From positions 496,001 through 560,000 of the forward strand of contig LUGG01000031.1 in assembly GCA_001683735.1 (NCBI GenBank): a DNA stretch of 64,000 nt, in the 5' to 3' direction. The stretch is from Grifola frondosa. Taxonomy: Eukaryota > Basidiomycota > Agaricomycetes > Polyporales > Grifolaceae. The notes under the pieces are model-generated. The model saw only the letters and a list, made by a program, of their open reading frames with translations. It did not search any database and was not told the origin of the DNA. Positions within the stretch are counted from its first letter, which is position 1; each line of letters begins with the position of its first letter. Below, piece after piece: positions 33,541 to 45,909 of this stretch. Made by a program: the position numbers and the translations under genes.

Positions 33541-35369
33541 TGATAATGATTCAACTAATGAGCCAGAGAATTTGAGCATTAAAGACACATTATAGAGAAT
33601 GTATGTAGGTACCACTAGACACAGGTGGCACATTCTCTTTTGCTTTCTGTTGAGAATAAGAGTGAGTTTAGTGCCTTGAACACAAAACGAAGAATACATA
33701 CAGATATGCCCTTTGTTTCTGCAAGTGCTACAAGTGTGTGGTGCAACCTGGCTCAGCGACAGTCTGCATAACAAGTGCTGCATGAGAGCAGGTTGGCTTG
33801 GGTATAAGGGGCTGTGGAAAGCACCTAAATTGAGTGAATAACCTTGGATAATGCATCTGTAATGAAATTACTCACTGATCAATCAAACAAAGCACATCAG
33901 CACCATATTCAAAAGCTATTCCACTCTGTCTCCCAGTGAAGGTCCTGAAGGTCCTGTTGGGATTTCCATGTTGTTGAGCTCACATTGATAGTGTATCTGG
34001 TTACTATCCATATTTCATATTAGGTATTTAGCATATGTACGGTACATATTTGCATAGCCAAACATGATGCTTCCTCCTTTCCTACAAGTGTGCCCATGTA
34101 TTTCTACAGAACCTTAATCTTCTGCATGCACACACAGTCAATGATACACACAAGAATGTCATCAGGTATTACAGACCCTGGTCCAGCATTCTTCAGGTGC
34201 AAGAATGGCTTTGATGCGACCTCTGCGGTAATCGTCCAATGCCGGCTGGAGTTCTTATCTAGGGGACATATTATATCAATGCATAGGATCTTGGGTGGTG
34301 TCGCAGAGTTAGCAGAGTCAAAAAAATGGGCAGGTGTACAAAGTTCACAGCATACAGCAGAGAGAGTGAGTCAACAGTGAGCACAACCAGCGGGTAAGTC
34401 AGGTCGACAGTTATGATGTTTGGATGCTATTATCAATGATGTGTGAGTAAATAGAGCACCTGTTCTTGTGTGGTCAACACATACCAATCTTGTCGCTTCC
34501 GTAGTATGCCATAATTGAAATCCAATAACATTGAACCTCCCACAATGATGCATTGATCAGACTATCTATCCATCTCCAGCCCAATGCAGCTATCAAAAAC
34601 CTTCTTCCTGCTGGTCTGACTCCTCTTTGAATCTTCAGCTACTTGGGCTTGACCTTATGACAGTAAGATGAACATTAGGATGGTCATTTGAGTGCTGAAA
34701 CAATAACATTTGTGTGGGTCCATTCGGAGGGTGTTCATGATGTCCTTGCAAATGTCATCTAGCATAGCTGAAGGAACATAATAGGGGACATCCTTCGGAA
34801 TCATGTAGTGGAGGTGACCTTCCTTATACTCTGGGCAATGCTAATGAGTCATGATGTGAAGTCGACATTTTTCCAGAGCTTCTCGCAACCTCCATTTTTC
34901 TTCAACACTTCATTTGGATTTATTACAACAGCATGATATTTGCCATCTTCAATGTTCTACAAACATAATCAATCATTGTCATACTTAAACACTTAAACAT
35001 TTGAACATGAGTACCATCCAGTCATCGGGGAAAATAAGAGTGCTGAATTTAAATTCTCATGTGTGATCTTCTAATTATGTCTCTATTTCCGCCACTCAGA
35101 TTTAGCCTCCATCTCAAGCTGTAAAGATGAACAGGAGCCTGGGCAGTGAGCTCATTATAGTTATACAGAAACTTCTGCAGGATGCAAACCTTTCACAGAA
35201 CATGCATGCACTGCTGAGAAGTGAAGGATGATAGTGCAAAAGGCTGCATGGAGATTGTCACTGTGCTGCTCAAGGTTCTCACACTATGTCACCACCTTTC
35301 CATGGCCTTATGCTGGATCATCAGCTTAGACACATAGTCATATAATCTTAATACATCTGGACTGTACCA
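33541..35369. other. Decayed repeat DNA without a supported gene
   Basis: Only short open frames are present (for example 34090-34380 plus and 33475-33783 minus), with no family resemblance. Patches of moderate GC content suggest former coding DNA of a transposon. No repeat partner was found elsewhere in the window. Confidence 0.4.
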
Positions 35370-35374
35370 CATGA

Positions 35375-35745
35375 TGTAAGAGCCAAAAGCGAATGCTGGG
35401 GTGCCAGGAGCACACTCAATAGAACAAGACACTGGAGTCCGTGTTGAGCTGCTAAGTACATGATATCGAGAGAATATACTACGCACCTGGAGTCCGTGTT
35501 GAGCTGCTAAGGAGAACAGCAGAGGACGGACTCCGGAGATGCTATGGAGTGAAATGTAAACAGGAGTAAATAGGAAAGTGGCACCAACTGTGGCTGAAGA
35601 ATGAAGACACAGTGGAGAAGTGAATAACGGAGATATGGCTCTGTAAATGTGAGGCAATATAGCTAGGACAGGGCGCAATAAGTGATGTAATGAAAAATTA
35701 AAATACGAAGGAGAGAGAGAGAGAGACGAAATCATACAACTAACA
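35375..35745 (-). mobile_element. Solo LTR of the Copia element
   Basis: This 371-bp LTR reads TGTTAGTTGTATGATTTCG ... GGCTCTTACA on the minus strand. Target duplication CATGA lies at 35370-35374 and 35746-35750. It is closely similar to the solo LTR at 36017-36383 in the opposite orientation, 271 bases away. A (GA)n run (about 35709-35726) lies close to the LTR start. Confidence 0.94.
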
Positions 35746-35884
35746 CATGATTGCATCACAACTAAATATTAATGTGCTCATACTCAACATATGCTGTCCT
35801 AATATTATTGATCTCCACTGCCAGAAGCAGGACATCAGCCTATATGTGATGAAGTATGAAGACATCTATTTTGTGACCTAGATA

Positions 35885-36534
35885 TAGCAGCATAATCATG
35901 CTTTAGGACAAAATGTTATATCTTGTATTGATGGAGATATGGCCAAGAAGCCAATTGCAAAGGCCAACTTTTAATGAGCTATATTACCAGTGTAACTAAA
36001 ATTGAAACATATTGAATGTTAGTTGTATGATTTCGTCTCTCTCTCTTTCGTATTTTTTACTTTTCATTGCGGTCACGTATTGCGCCCTTTCCTAGCTATA
36101 TTGCCTCACATTTACAGAGCCATATCTCCGTTATTCACTTCTCCACTTTGTCTTCATTCTTCAGCCACAGTTGGTGCCACTTTCCTATTTACTCCTGTTT
36201 ACATTTCACTCCATAGCATCTCCGGAGTCCGTCCTCTGCTGTTCTCCTTAGCAGCTCAACACGGACTCCAGGTGCGTAGTATATTCTCTCGATATCATGT
36301 ACTTAGCAGCTCAACACGGACTCCAGTGTCTTGTTCTATTGAGTGTGCTCCTGGCACCCCAGCATTCGCTTTTGGCTCTGATATTGAAGACAATTATGCA
36401 AATAGTTGTGTTATATTTCAATATGTATACATTTTAGTTATTAATTTCAATTAAGATCATGTTATTATTTGCCAAACCTATATCAGAATATCTAAAAAGC
36501 TAAAACAGGTGTGAACTAAGCCATGGCAACACTA
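35885..36534. mobile_element. Second hAT-type MITE copy, split by a solo LTR
   Basis: The sequences 35905-36016 and 36384-36534 match the inverted hAT-type MITE at 21200-21580. Shared words are GTATTGATGGAGATATGGCC, AAATTGAAACATATT, TTAATTTCAATTAA and GAACTAAGCCATGGCAACACTA. The right end TGGCAACACTA is intact at 36534; the left end is degraded or deleted. The insertion of the LTR with its own 5-bp duplication shows that the MITE was there first. Confidence 0.8.
36017..36383 (+). mobile_element. Solo LTR of the Copia element inside a MITE
   Basis: This 367-bp LTR reads TGTTAGTTGTATGATTTCG ... GGCTCTGATA on the plus strand. Target duplication TTGAA lies at 36012-36016 and 36384-36388. It contains two of the GGAGTCCGTGTTGAGCTG blocks (seen inverted). 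The end ..GATA equals that of the Copia 5' LTR. Confidence 0.93.
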
Positions 36535-36599
36535 GATGAAAGTGGACAGGTATAATGGTCCTAGTGTCATTGTCACATGCAGATAAATTATTCAGCATA

Positions 36600-37430
36600 A
36601 ACATCATCTGATTAGTATAACACGCATCTTTTGGATGATGTCCTGCCCTTTAAATTCTGTCTGATATTTATTTTTCAAATTAGGAGGAATTTCTGCCAAA
36701 GCAGGGGAAGATGAGATTTTTCAATGTTTGGCACTGTTTACTATACATATTATTAAAGTACACATATGTAAAACTAAGTGGAACATTAAATAACGGGAAT
36801 CTATATAGTACTGAGGGAGGATGGGGAAGAAATTCTAGTGTGACTGAGTCTGTAGTTGCCAGAAATAATATGTTTTTCGTGATATAATCTGCTGAATTAA
36901 TTTCAAATTATTGAATGGAACATTTGTGTGATCAAGAAAGTGAAAAAACGAAGAGATTTGTGAAATTTTGAGGGAGAAATTTAACACAATATTCTGAAAG
37001 GCTGGTTCAGAATAGTATATTTTCACTTTAATATTACATGAAACTATGTATTTATTCTAATTTTACTCTATGAGCACTTTCAGATAAACTTAAGATGAAC
37101 AAATTCAGTGAAAAATTGAGGAAGCAATGAAAAGAAATATATATATATGATGACTGAAATCAAAATATATTACATGTGATATATTTCTGCAATATATGAC
37201 AAATGCTATATCTGGTGAAAGCCCTACAACATATGAATACAAGTGTGCAAATATCATATTACTGTTTTTATTATATATGAAAATATTTGAATATAAAGAA
37301 ACATTTATTAGTTTCTAAGTTATACCAGGACCTCGAGAATATCTAGCAGGACCTGGTGTGTTAGATCACATTGTAATGCTAATTAGGAGTATACTAGCAA
37401 ACATTATAGTAGCTATACATGGAAGTTTGC
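36600..37430 (-). repeat. Inverted copy of the 49.65-50.45 kb repeat
   Basis: Read on the minus strand, this stretch starts near 37430 with CTACTATAATGTTTGCTAG and ACACACCAGGTC-like words, passes the AACATACC-family core, and ends near 36630. It is more AT-shifted than the other copies. Non-coding. Confidence 0.65.
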
Positions 37431-38997
37431 ATCTCACAGAGAGATGTGTCTGAGAAATTTAATGATAACAATGTCCCTGTTGTCAAGAAAGCACAGAACC
37501 TCAACAAGATGTATGTGTTTCAAACAGACAATGTCCTTTAAAAGCATAAATTTTCAGAGTTATTAACTTTCTAGGTGATCTCACCATTAAAGATCAGATA
37601 GGTACTGCAAATTGATTTGCAATGAAAATTTCAAAGACTCTCCAGAGAAAACACATGTGATTAGGAAGACATCTCCTCACCCATGCATTTACACTGGTAC
37701 TTGCTACATGACATCATGAAGATATCATCTCTTTGCCAGAGTTCTTAGCAGATTAAGCATGGCCTGAGCAGGAGATATGGCCCATATTATAATGAACATG
37801 ACAGCTTCAAGATAATAACATCAATGTTGATGCAGAATGTCTTATACTAGAAAGGTGGATGTTTGAATGATCAGAAGTGGTGGATGCAGGACACTTTCAG
37901 TGGGATCTTGACTGTGGCAATCATCAAAATGCTTGAAATCCTTACTTCAGCTTGCTGAGTCACTGGAGCTTTGAAGACTAGGATGACAGCAAGACAAAAA
38001 TGCAGGCAAGTGGTGTCAATCTTCTTGCACAAGATAGCTTGCTAACATGTATTTAAGCAAGGGCAAAATTTTAGTAAGATAAAAATAGCACCTCAGCAAG
38101 CAGACAACAGTATTATAAAATTCACATCAGTCAAGAAGGTAGCAAAGTAAACTTAAAAATCATCTAATGAAAAATTTGAACTGAAAAAAGCACCAATAAT
38201 GTCTTAATCGAGTGCAGGTATATGCAGCAGTTAAAACTCATAAACATATATCTTTAATCAAGTTAAATAGTTATGCTGCTTGAATTTTGAGAAGCTCCCA
38301 ATGGTCAGGATGAAAAAGTTTGAACATTAATAATAAATACTGTATGATTTTCTCATTATGTTCACTGACATGCCATAATTTATAAATGCTCTTTTAGACA
38401 GATAAGATATATATAAATGTACAAGATACTATGCAATGTAATCTTACTTCATGGTATATAATATATACTTGCTCATTGTGTCAGTTTGTATTAACACTAC
38501 AGAGCACCACATTAATGCTCACATCAGTCTATATAGCTAAATAAACACTCTTAGCACTAACTGCATTAGTCCACATCAAGCCATAACAATTTCTCCAAAC
38601 CCTTGTAGATTTATTTTGGACATTATTTCTCATTTTTTATGTCACTGATCTCTTTTGTGACAATCAGAGTGTCATCACCATTATCACTAATAGACTTCTT
38701 CATGCTTGGGCCAAGCACATTAACATCCCCTATCATTTCATATATCAAATGGTTAACTTGAATTTTATCAATCTTATTTGTTGCTCTATGAAGACCATGA
38801 TTACAGACATCCTCATGAAGACTCTTTCTTGTTGGAGTGTTAAGCACCTTGTTGAATTACTTGGGCCAACTTTGAGGAGGAGTGTTGAAGTTCTAGTGTA
38901 ATATAGTCTTATGCTTGAATTGTTAGAAGGTGGAGGTGGATATTGCTGATAGATACATTTTTTTCTTTTCAGACATTTATTTTAGAGCTTTGTGATA
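37431..38997. other. AT-rich DNA without a supported gene
   Basis: No domain or RNA gene was recognised. A 74-residue minus-strand frame at 38623-38847 lacks any family resemblance and its composition fits chance. A 40-bp word near 38453-38490 resembles 966-1000. Confidence 0.45.
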
Positions 38998-39010
38998 GGT
39001 GAAGCAAGTT

Positions 39011-39334
39011 TTTTTTTTTTTTTTTTTTTTGGAATCTATTTAACATCTGTTGGGGCAATGCCCTATGTTGGATGGTAAGTCTGTACAAACACATAACTAC
39101 GATGTAATCTATTTTTTTATTGCTATCTTAACATTGCATGGGGTTTTTCAAGAGAGAATATAGTAATCATGCAACTCCAGCCAACCATGGAATACCTAAC
39201 CCTAGCTTCCAAACCTTTTTAGTGACTCACCCCAGTGGACCCGGTCTTACATAATCTGAAACCCCATTGTGCCCACCTCTAGGGTTACACCTGCCACACC
39301 CAATTTTATTTAGGGCCCAAGCAGATCTGCAACT
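39011..39334 (-). mobile_element. Poly(A)-tailed retroposon, SINE-like
   Basis: On the plus strand a run of 22 T (39009-39030) begins a roughly 320-bp segment. It is bordered by GGTGAAGCAAGTT (38998-39010) and GGTAAAGCAAGTT (39335-39347), a 13-bp target duplication with one mismatch. On the minus strand it is a short insert with a 3' poly(A) tail, the signature of retroposition by a non-LTR retrotransposon's machinery. It has no open frame. A clear tRNA-like internal promoter was not found, so SINE, truncated LINE or processed RNA are all possible. Confidence 0.7.
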
Positions 39335-39499
39335 GGTAAAGCAAGTTATAAATGCTTTACCTCCTTTTTATTTATGCTCATCTGACTCTGTATCCTATTA
39401 GATAGCTTTATCATTATTGATCCAATTAATTTAATGATGTAATAATATGTAACCATATTTTAAAAAAATGATATAATATCATCAATAGTGTTATTATCT

Positions 39500-40870
39500 T
39501 TTTTTCAAGAAGATTGTTTTTATGCAAAGTTGATCTGCTTAATAGAACTTCTCCAAATACATATACAGAATTTATAACTTATATAACTATCCTTAGACTT
39601 CAATAAATATGATGAGGCCATAGATCCTCTCATTTAAAATTTAGCTATTAAATTATTAATTATTTTGATAATACATAATTTAGTTTAATATTTTGATTAT
39701 TTGTTGCAATGTTTGTATATTGATCAAACACTTTTTGGATAGCAATATAAATTTACAATAAAGCATGTAATCTTGTGATATAGGCATTACACCTTAATAG
39801 ATATATCACTGGCGAGGTCACTATATTATTCATATTAAGAGCCTCTATAGGTGAATTAACTACACTTTTCAAATATAATTTTTTAAAAATTTTAGCTTTT
39901 TACTGACAGAGCTTATTAATACAGCCTCTAAAGTTGTCATTGTAGTTTTTTATAGTTATTAAAATGTTAATAATTACTCTTTGAACATTTCAAAGATGAA
40001 GCATTAAATAAAAACTCCATGTGATCCTCTTAACTCTTATCCTTGCATCTTTCAATGTGTCATTAATAAATTGACTGATATGAATGCTTTTTAAATATTT
40101 TATTATATATTTTGCAAAATAGTTTGGATTCACAATATGATCACAAAATCTTGTGAACTTGATATATTGTAAATATAATTCAATGTATGTGTATATTTAT
40201 AGTGTTATAATATTTCACAGTCATCATAAATACTATAACAATCCAACTTTACTTTTAATATATGTTACAAATAATTCAACTATAATTTAAAAGAAATTTT
40301 GTCATTGTTATAAGGCTAAATTATTCATTCTGACTTTATTAGGCAACTTTTTCTTAAGCTAACTACAAAGATCTACTTGTTTTATTTCAAATGCACATTC
40401 ATTTTTAATGACTTTATTTAAGAATCAAAAGAGAAAAAAATTGAAAGCTACTCACATTTTAAAATCAAGTAAAGAATAACATTAAGTATAAATAAATTGT
40501 TAAATATTGCTAATAACTTGTAAAATGTAATTTAAAGACATTGTCCTTATCTGCAAAGTAGGCAGATAAGAACATCATAAATCATGACGATAGCTCCTAC
40601 ATATATTTAGATATTATTATGCACACTTTTCATTCATAATAGAACATATATCCTATGATCTTTTATAATTTTACTAATCTCTCCAAGGAACTTTATCAAA
40701 TTTGTCAAAGTATCAGTCTTTTAATGTAAAAGATCATTAGCAATATTTGTAATGTTGGTTTGATTAGCTAAGAAATTCAGATACATTTAGTGTCTTAGTG
40801 CTATAGGTTTTCAAGAACATCATATAAATACTTTATAATAAAGGATGAAAAGATTGAATCAAATACTTAC
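39500..40870 (-). pseudogene. Ancient AT-shifted Helitron copy (Rep region)
   Basis: The stretch parallels 7590-9010 of the Helitron in the same orientation. AACTTCTCCAAA-ACATAT, TATAACGAGGCCATAGGTCC versus GATGAGGCCATAGATCC, GATCAAACACTTTTTGGA, CAGCCTCTAAAGTTG and GTCAAAGTATCA occur in the same order and spacing, with deletions. Most differences turn C or G of the younger copy into T or A. No frame is open. It is the same family, much older. Confidence 0.75.
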
Positions 40871-41879
40871 TGAGAATTTTGAGTATCAAATTATGATAAA
40901 TGCTTACTTAATGCTTATAAATGTATTAATAAAATTTTGAAATCTTGTTCAATGACAAAATTGCTAAATACAAATTAGTCAAATATAACTCAACACTAAA
41001 TTATCATATATTTATGAAAATACAGTCATCAGATCTGAAGTTAAGCAAATCTATGATTAATAATTTAGGCAGCAATTATAAAAAAGCTAAACATGTATAA
41101 ACTCATTAACCACATCAATCTTCTTATAGCATCACTTAACAGATGTAGTGAATGTCTCTGGAGATGTTTTATGTATATAAATGTAATATTTTTCATGAGA
41201 AAAGATAAAAAATTTGGTGGGTCACTTGAAACAGCTAAGACAGCTAAACATAAATAAAAGTAGGAAGCATAGAAAAAAAATATTTTAGCTGTATATTTAA
41301 TCTAATATTAGTGAAATTAAGCAAAAAACTTATTATTCACTAAGTAAAGTCTACTATTTAATAATTTAATGAATTAGAGATATAAAAAAGAAAAATAACC
41401 AACAAATTATAAATGCTGAGAAGTAGGTGATAAATGATAGATCATTATGCCTTGCTACATTATGTGATTTTCATGAGCAAACATGTAAAAAGTCAAGAAA
41501 ATGTGCAATTTTGAGAAAATAAAAGAATTAAATTTGGAAGAGCACTATGATAAGATCAGATTTTTCACCAATTCAAAGGGAGTATTAAATTTTCAAGGTT
41601 AGAATGTGACTACAGTGCCACAGCAAGTCATGATAAAATGTTTCTCTGCAGAATTTGATTTTTTTTATTTATACTTTTTACCTTTGCTTCTAAAACTATG
41701 TAAACATCATATATGTAATATGAATGTTCATTTCTTCAAATTAATTTTTGATTTTATGCTATATTTCATATGATTGAAGAGTGTATATACTATTATAGTA
41801 TACATAATAAATAATAAATTGGATAAATTTTTACACCACCTTGATTTATATAAGCCTAATCAAGAATCTGAGTCCTATC
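40871..41879. other. Very AT-rich DNA without a supported gene
   Basis: It probably continues the old Helitron copy or its flank but is too decayed to align by eye. No open frame, RNA gene or repeat edge was seen. Confidence 0.4.
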
Positions 41880-43450
41880 AATGTCATGCTCCTCATCCCC
41901 TTTGTGGGCTATAACACTTTTCACACATTGTCACATTCATTGTTCCACTCCACAGTGGGCTGCAGTGTCACATGCACACTGCCACATCTTATTGTTCCTG
42001 CTCTGGCATAGACCCTTGGTGGGAGCCCCTCATCTGAGCATAGCAGAATTGAGAGAGACATTACAGCCTTGCTCTCAACTACCTGCTCTTGCATTTTACA
42101 GGTGAGCTAAGATTTCATCTTTCACTGTAGGTTTGCTTTTGGTGCTCCACTGTCCTCGATGTGTCAAAGCCACTTTCACAGTTGCAGCATATTATACTTC
42201 CGTCTTCTGGATCAACTTTTTTCCAGCACTAGCATGTCTTTACTCCTTTCATCACCAAGCTTTTTAATATCATGGTGTCTTAAGCTACAATAAGCAATGT
42301 CAGCACCAGTGATACTCCAGTGACTGTGAAAACTGGAGTGAGTTTTCTCGCCAGTCTCGCTGAGATTGTTGAGCACTATAAGCACAGTGAACTCTCAAAA
42401 TTTCAAGCTGTCTTCACGATCTCAGAACTTCTGCATTCTCTGGAACTGTGAACAAGGTCCTTGAGACATACCTCAAAATACTTTAAGAGGTTAACTGGGA
42501 AAGCATCACATGTCCAGCCATTAAAGGTCCAAACAAAGAGCCCAAAGATACTGCCAGATGCAAAGCTATCTCTTCCTCCCACATTGAGCCATGCTCAGTA
42601 GACACCTATATCTCAGACATTTTCTCCAAACTCAAGGAGTTCTACCTGAATATCACAATCAGTCATGCATCATGCCTCATCTCCTGCTGCCTCAAAGGAT
42701 GCAAGCTCCTACTTATCACAGATCATCTCTGTCTCATCTTCAGCACTTTAGAGTGCTTTGATGATCATAATAATATACTTTTCCTCACTATTCTCATCAC
42801 AGAATTTCACACCCTCATGCACCTTGGAGAACTAGTCTGGCCTAACCAAATGTCACTTCACCAGTTTAAGAAACTTGCTATATGTTATACTATTCTACTC
42901 AAGCCAGCCCAGTATCAATTTCTTCTATCTTAGCATAAGGCTGACCTATTTTTTGAGGAAAATCACATTATCATGCATACACTCCACTCTACTTTCACTC
43001 CAGACCCTTGTTCAGCTTTCCAATGCTATCTTGCAATGCATGACCACACTTTTTCACTTTGTTCTGAACTCTGGCTTTGTTTATCGGTGCTGTCACCACA
43101 TGCATATGGTTTATCTCCAAACTTTGTGCACTCCTACTATCCAACTTGGGCATAGCAGGTCACTCTCTCTGTGCTGGTGCAATAGCACTTGCTAAATCTG
43201 AAGCCTCCTCTGTGGTCATCCAGGCCCTCAGTCACTGAATGTCTGACATCTGGGACGCCTACATCTGTAAACACCCAGTTCTCCTCAACACATTTCTCTT
43301 TAGCATACTTCATGCCACTTAAAACCTCATTTTGATCCACACCATCTTCACCTTTCATACCAATTTCTCAAATAGCGCTATAGCATGTTTCAGACTAAAA
43401 CACTCCTTTTGCAGCCAGCTATGATGGGCAAAAGTCATCTGGCTGCACCT
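41880..43450 (+). pseudogene. Tyrosine-recombinase (YR element) relic
   Basis: On the plus strand at about 42700-43310 successive frames read TEFHTLMHLGELVWPNQM, HKADLFFEENHIIMH, DPCSAFQCYLAMHDHTF and LCSELWLC. A third block follows, seen in pieces as HSLCAGAIALAKSEASS, VVIQAL and SDIWDAYICKHPVLL. These follow the catalytic domain of tyrosine recombinases encoded by Agaricomycete YR retroelements: an Arg-containing block near GELVW, the HKADRFFEGN box, and the GHSxRxGxA box. Stops and shifts are frequent. The beginning (41880-42060) matches inverted sequence at 24.42-24.53 kb. The enzyme is inactive. Confidence 0.65.
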
Positions 43451-45909
43451 GGCCCAGCTACATTCCACATCCACATCAGATATGGCTGAACATGTGAGAT
43501 TAGATTATGATGGAGTAAAGTACAAAAGAAAAAGAGATGCTCTAATGACTAGGCAATCTGGTTACAGTTTAAAAATTCTCTGTCCAATTTGATAGTTTAT
43601 ATAATAATGTACTTGGCACAAATTAGCATTTTTACTCATGCTAAATGCTCACTATTGTTTGCTATGTGATGCACCATTTAAACATTTTTTGTAAATAGAT
43701 TTTTTTAGATTATATTGATATCAACTATGGTTTAGATTTTAAACTATCAAAATTCATCACAACATCTTATGTCATTATATATCAGTGAAGATTAAAAAAA
43801 TGTCCATAGGATAATCAGATTTATACTTATGCTCATGTGATCATTACAGCAGAGAGTATTATATATCATCATACCCATTCTCATACTATTATTGTAGTTT
43901 AATCAATAACTATATAGAATGATCATCTCAAAGTAAAAATCTTGTTACTCATAGTTACTCAGTCCAGGACTTAGGTAGTGAGGTGAGTATTTTTATAAAC
44001 TATCAATACAAATAATAGTAAATATATTTTCACATGGATATCAAATTGAACAGAGAATTTCAAAATTATGATCAGTTTGCCCAACTATTGTGACAAATAG
44101 GAGTGTCACAATGGACTTATATTTTTACTATCAAAATGGCTAAAAATGTTTATCCAAGAATTTTCAACTTTTTTGATAGGTAATTTTGAAAGATAGTCTT
44201 AACAGTGTTCAAATATGAGAATATTGAGGAGAATATAAAGAGAAAATATATGTAATTAATGAAGATATCTTACTAAGTGCATAGTTTTCTTTGTTGAAGA
44301 TTCAGATTTAAGTTTCATGAGAGTTGTCATCATTTAATATTGACAATGTAACATTAGCCCAGATTGAAACCCCTCACACAGACCTTAAATGATGGAGGCA
44401 AAGAACAGGAAGCAGGTTAGAATGGTCTTGCAACAGGAAGTTAAAATAATCAAACATTGATAAGAGTGACAATTGCAAAGAGGTGAGCATGTGATGACAG
44501 GGTGCTATTGACAAGCACATTGGATCACTCTGCTGTGAAAACATCTGATATCAGAGCTTGTGTGAATGAACCATCAACTGCAACCTTGATGCACTGGCCT
44601 TCAGCAGTTCATATGAGTCTCTGAAAGTAGCACAAATGACTGGCATCAAGTAAACTGCTTGGGCAAAGCCTTAAAGCATTGACTTGCCGAATGCCCTGTG
44701 GTGTAGCAGGTCAAGCAGATGTGGTGATAGTGGCAAGAGGATGCTTGGTGAGGACAGTTTTCAGCATTTCATCTTTGACATGCATCCTTTTCATGTCTCA
44801 AGTTTTCTGCAGATTGGGTGGGTCATCCTGCACATGCTTTGCAGTACATATTGGTGCTGGATGAGTGAAGGAACTGGATTTTGAGGTCTGCGAGCTCACC
44901 ATAGTCAGTGAGTAAGAGGTCATGCCAGAATTCAACATGCTTCTACACTGTGTGATTAAAGTCAAGGATGCACCCATGAAGCAATATTGCAGGGCTCTAA
45001 ATAAATTAGTGATGTATTCTCTGTAGTAAGTGAGCTCATTCTATCTGCATGAAAATGCATAGGAGGCTGTGAAGATGATCTTGTTTCATGCAAATGTTCA
45101 GTCTTTGGAGGTGATAACATGCTTGAAGGAAATGGCTGCTTGATAGAAGAATTCAACCTCTTCAATCTTTTCAATATACTTTTCATCCTGTCCTGCTAAA
45201 TACTGCCCAGTGAACATGTTGTCCAGTTTAACTGCTCAGCCCATAAGCAGATTGGTCCACTCTGCATCAGGAAACTTGGGAGCCCCATGTGAGTTAAGTA
45301 AGTCTGCCTTTTGCAAGCTTAGGATTGACTGTGTATTCTTGAAGGAGTCAAACAGTTTTCTTGACTTTAGATCTAGCTAAAACACTGTTGATAAAGTCCC
45401 ACATAAAGATAATATACAGTGTGAGTCACTCAAAACCGGCACCTGACCTATAGACAAGATGCAGATTGTATCTGCCTCAGGGAAATTTCTTGAAAAGTTT
45501 CATAAATAGCACCATTCATCCCTTTCATCCATAGCTTTCGAATGATCTCACTCTCATGCTGAAATTCTAAGTTCTAAATTTTCAACCCTCCCAAAAACTG
45601 AATTTGAGTCAGAGTGAGTTGGAGTTTTCTTATTAGGTAAAGATAGTGGCAGAGTCTCAATCTCAAGCCACATTTTCATCTGAATATGTTTATGATTTAT
45701 ACATTTGTTAATTAAGCAGTATACTAACAGACATCATGACTGCAGGGCCACATTGTGGGTGAGAATGGTACTGTCTCACAGCGAACTCAGCTTGTTTTGC
45801 ATTCAAGCCTTTCCTGTAAGTTAATAAGTCTTAGTGAGAGCAAATGGTCAACATTGAGGAATACATACTGATAAGCATCCATATATCTTCACACTTTATG
45901 AAAGAAGGC
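43451..45909. other. Decayed DNA, possible retroelement remnants
   Basis: The region 43500-44340 is AT-rich and featureless. Between 44400 and 45400 GC content rises and short frames appear on both strands (44679-44864 plus; 44962-45186 minus), as in a degraded transposon gene, but no motif is clear enough to name. Nothing else is supported. Confidence 0.4.

Noticed and set aside
36023..36454. Open frame of 143 residues on the plus strand (and its inverted counterpart at 35289-35759)
   Set aside because: It lies within Copia LTRs; the same peptide is translated from every copy because the LTR sequence is conserved, not because it encodes a gene.
38623..38847. 74-residue minus-strand frame in AT-rich DNA
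   Set aside because: No resemblance to any family and composition expected by chance.
39009..39030. Poly(T) run taken as a centromere or assembly gap filler
   Set aside because: It is the tail of a retroposon with target duplications on both sides.
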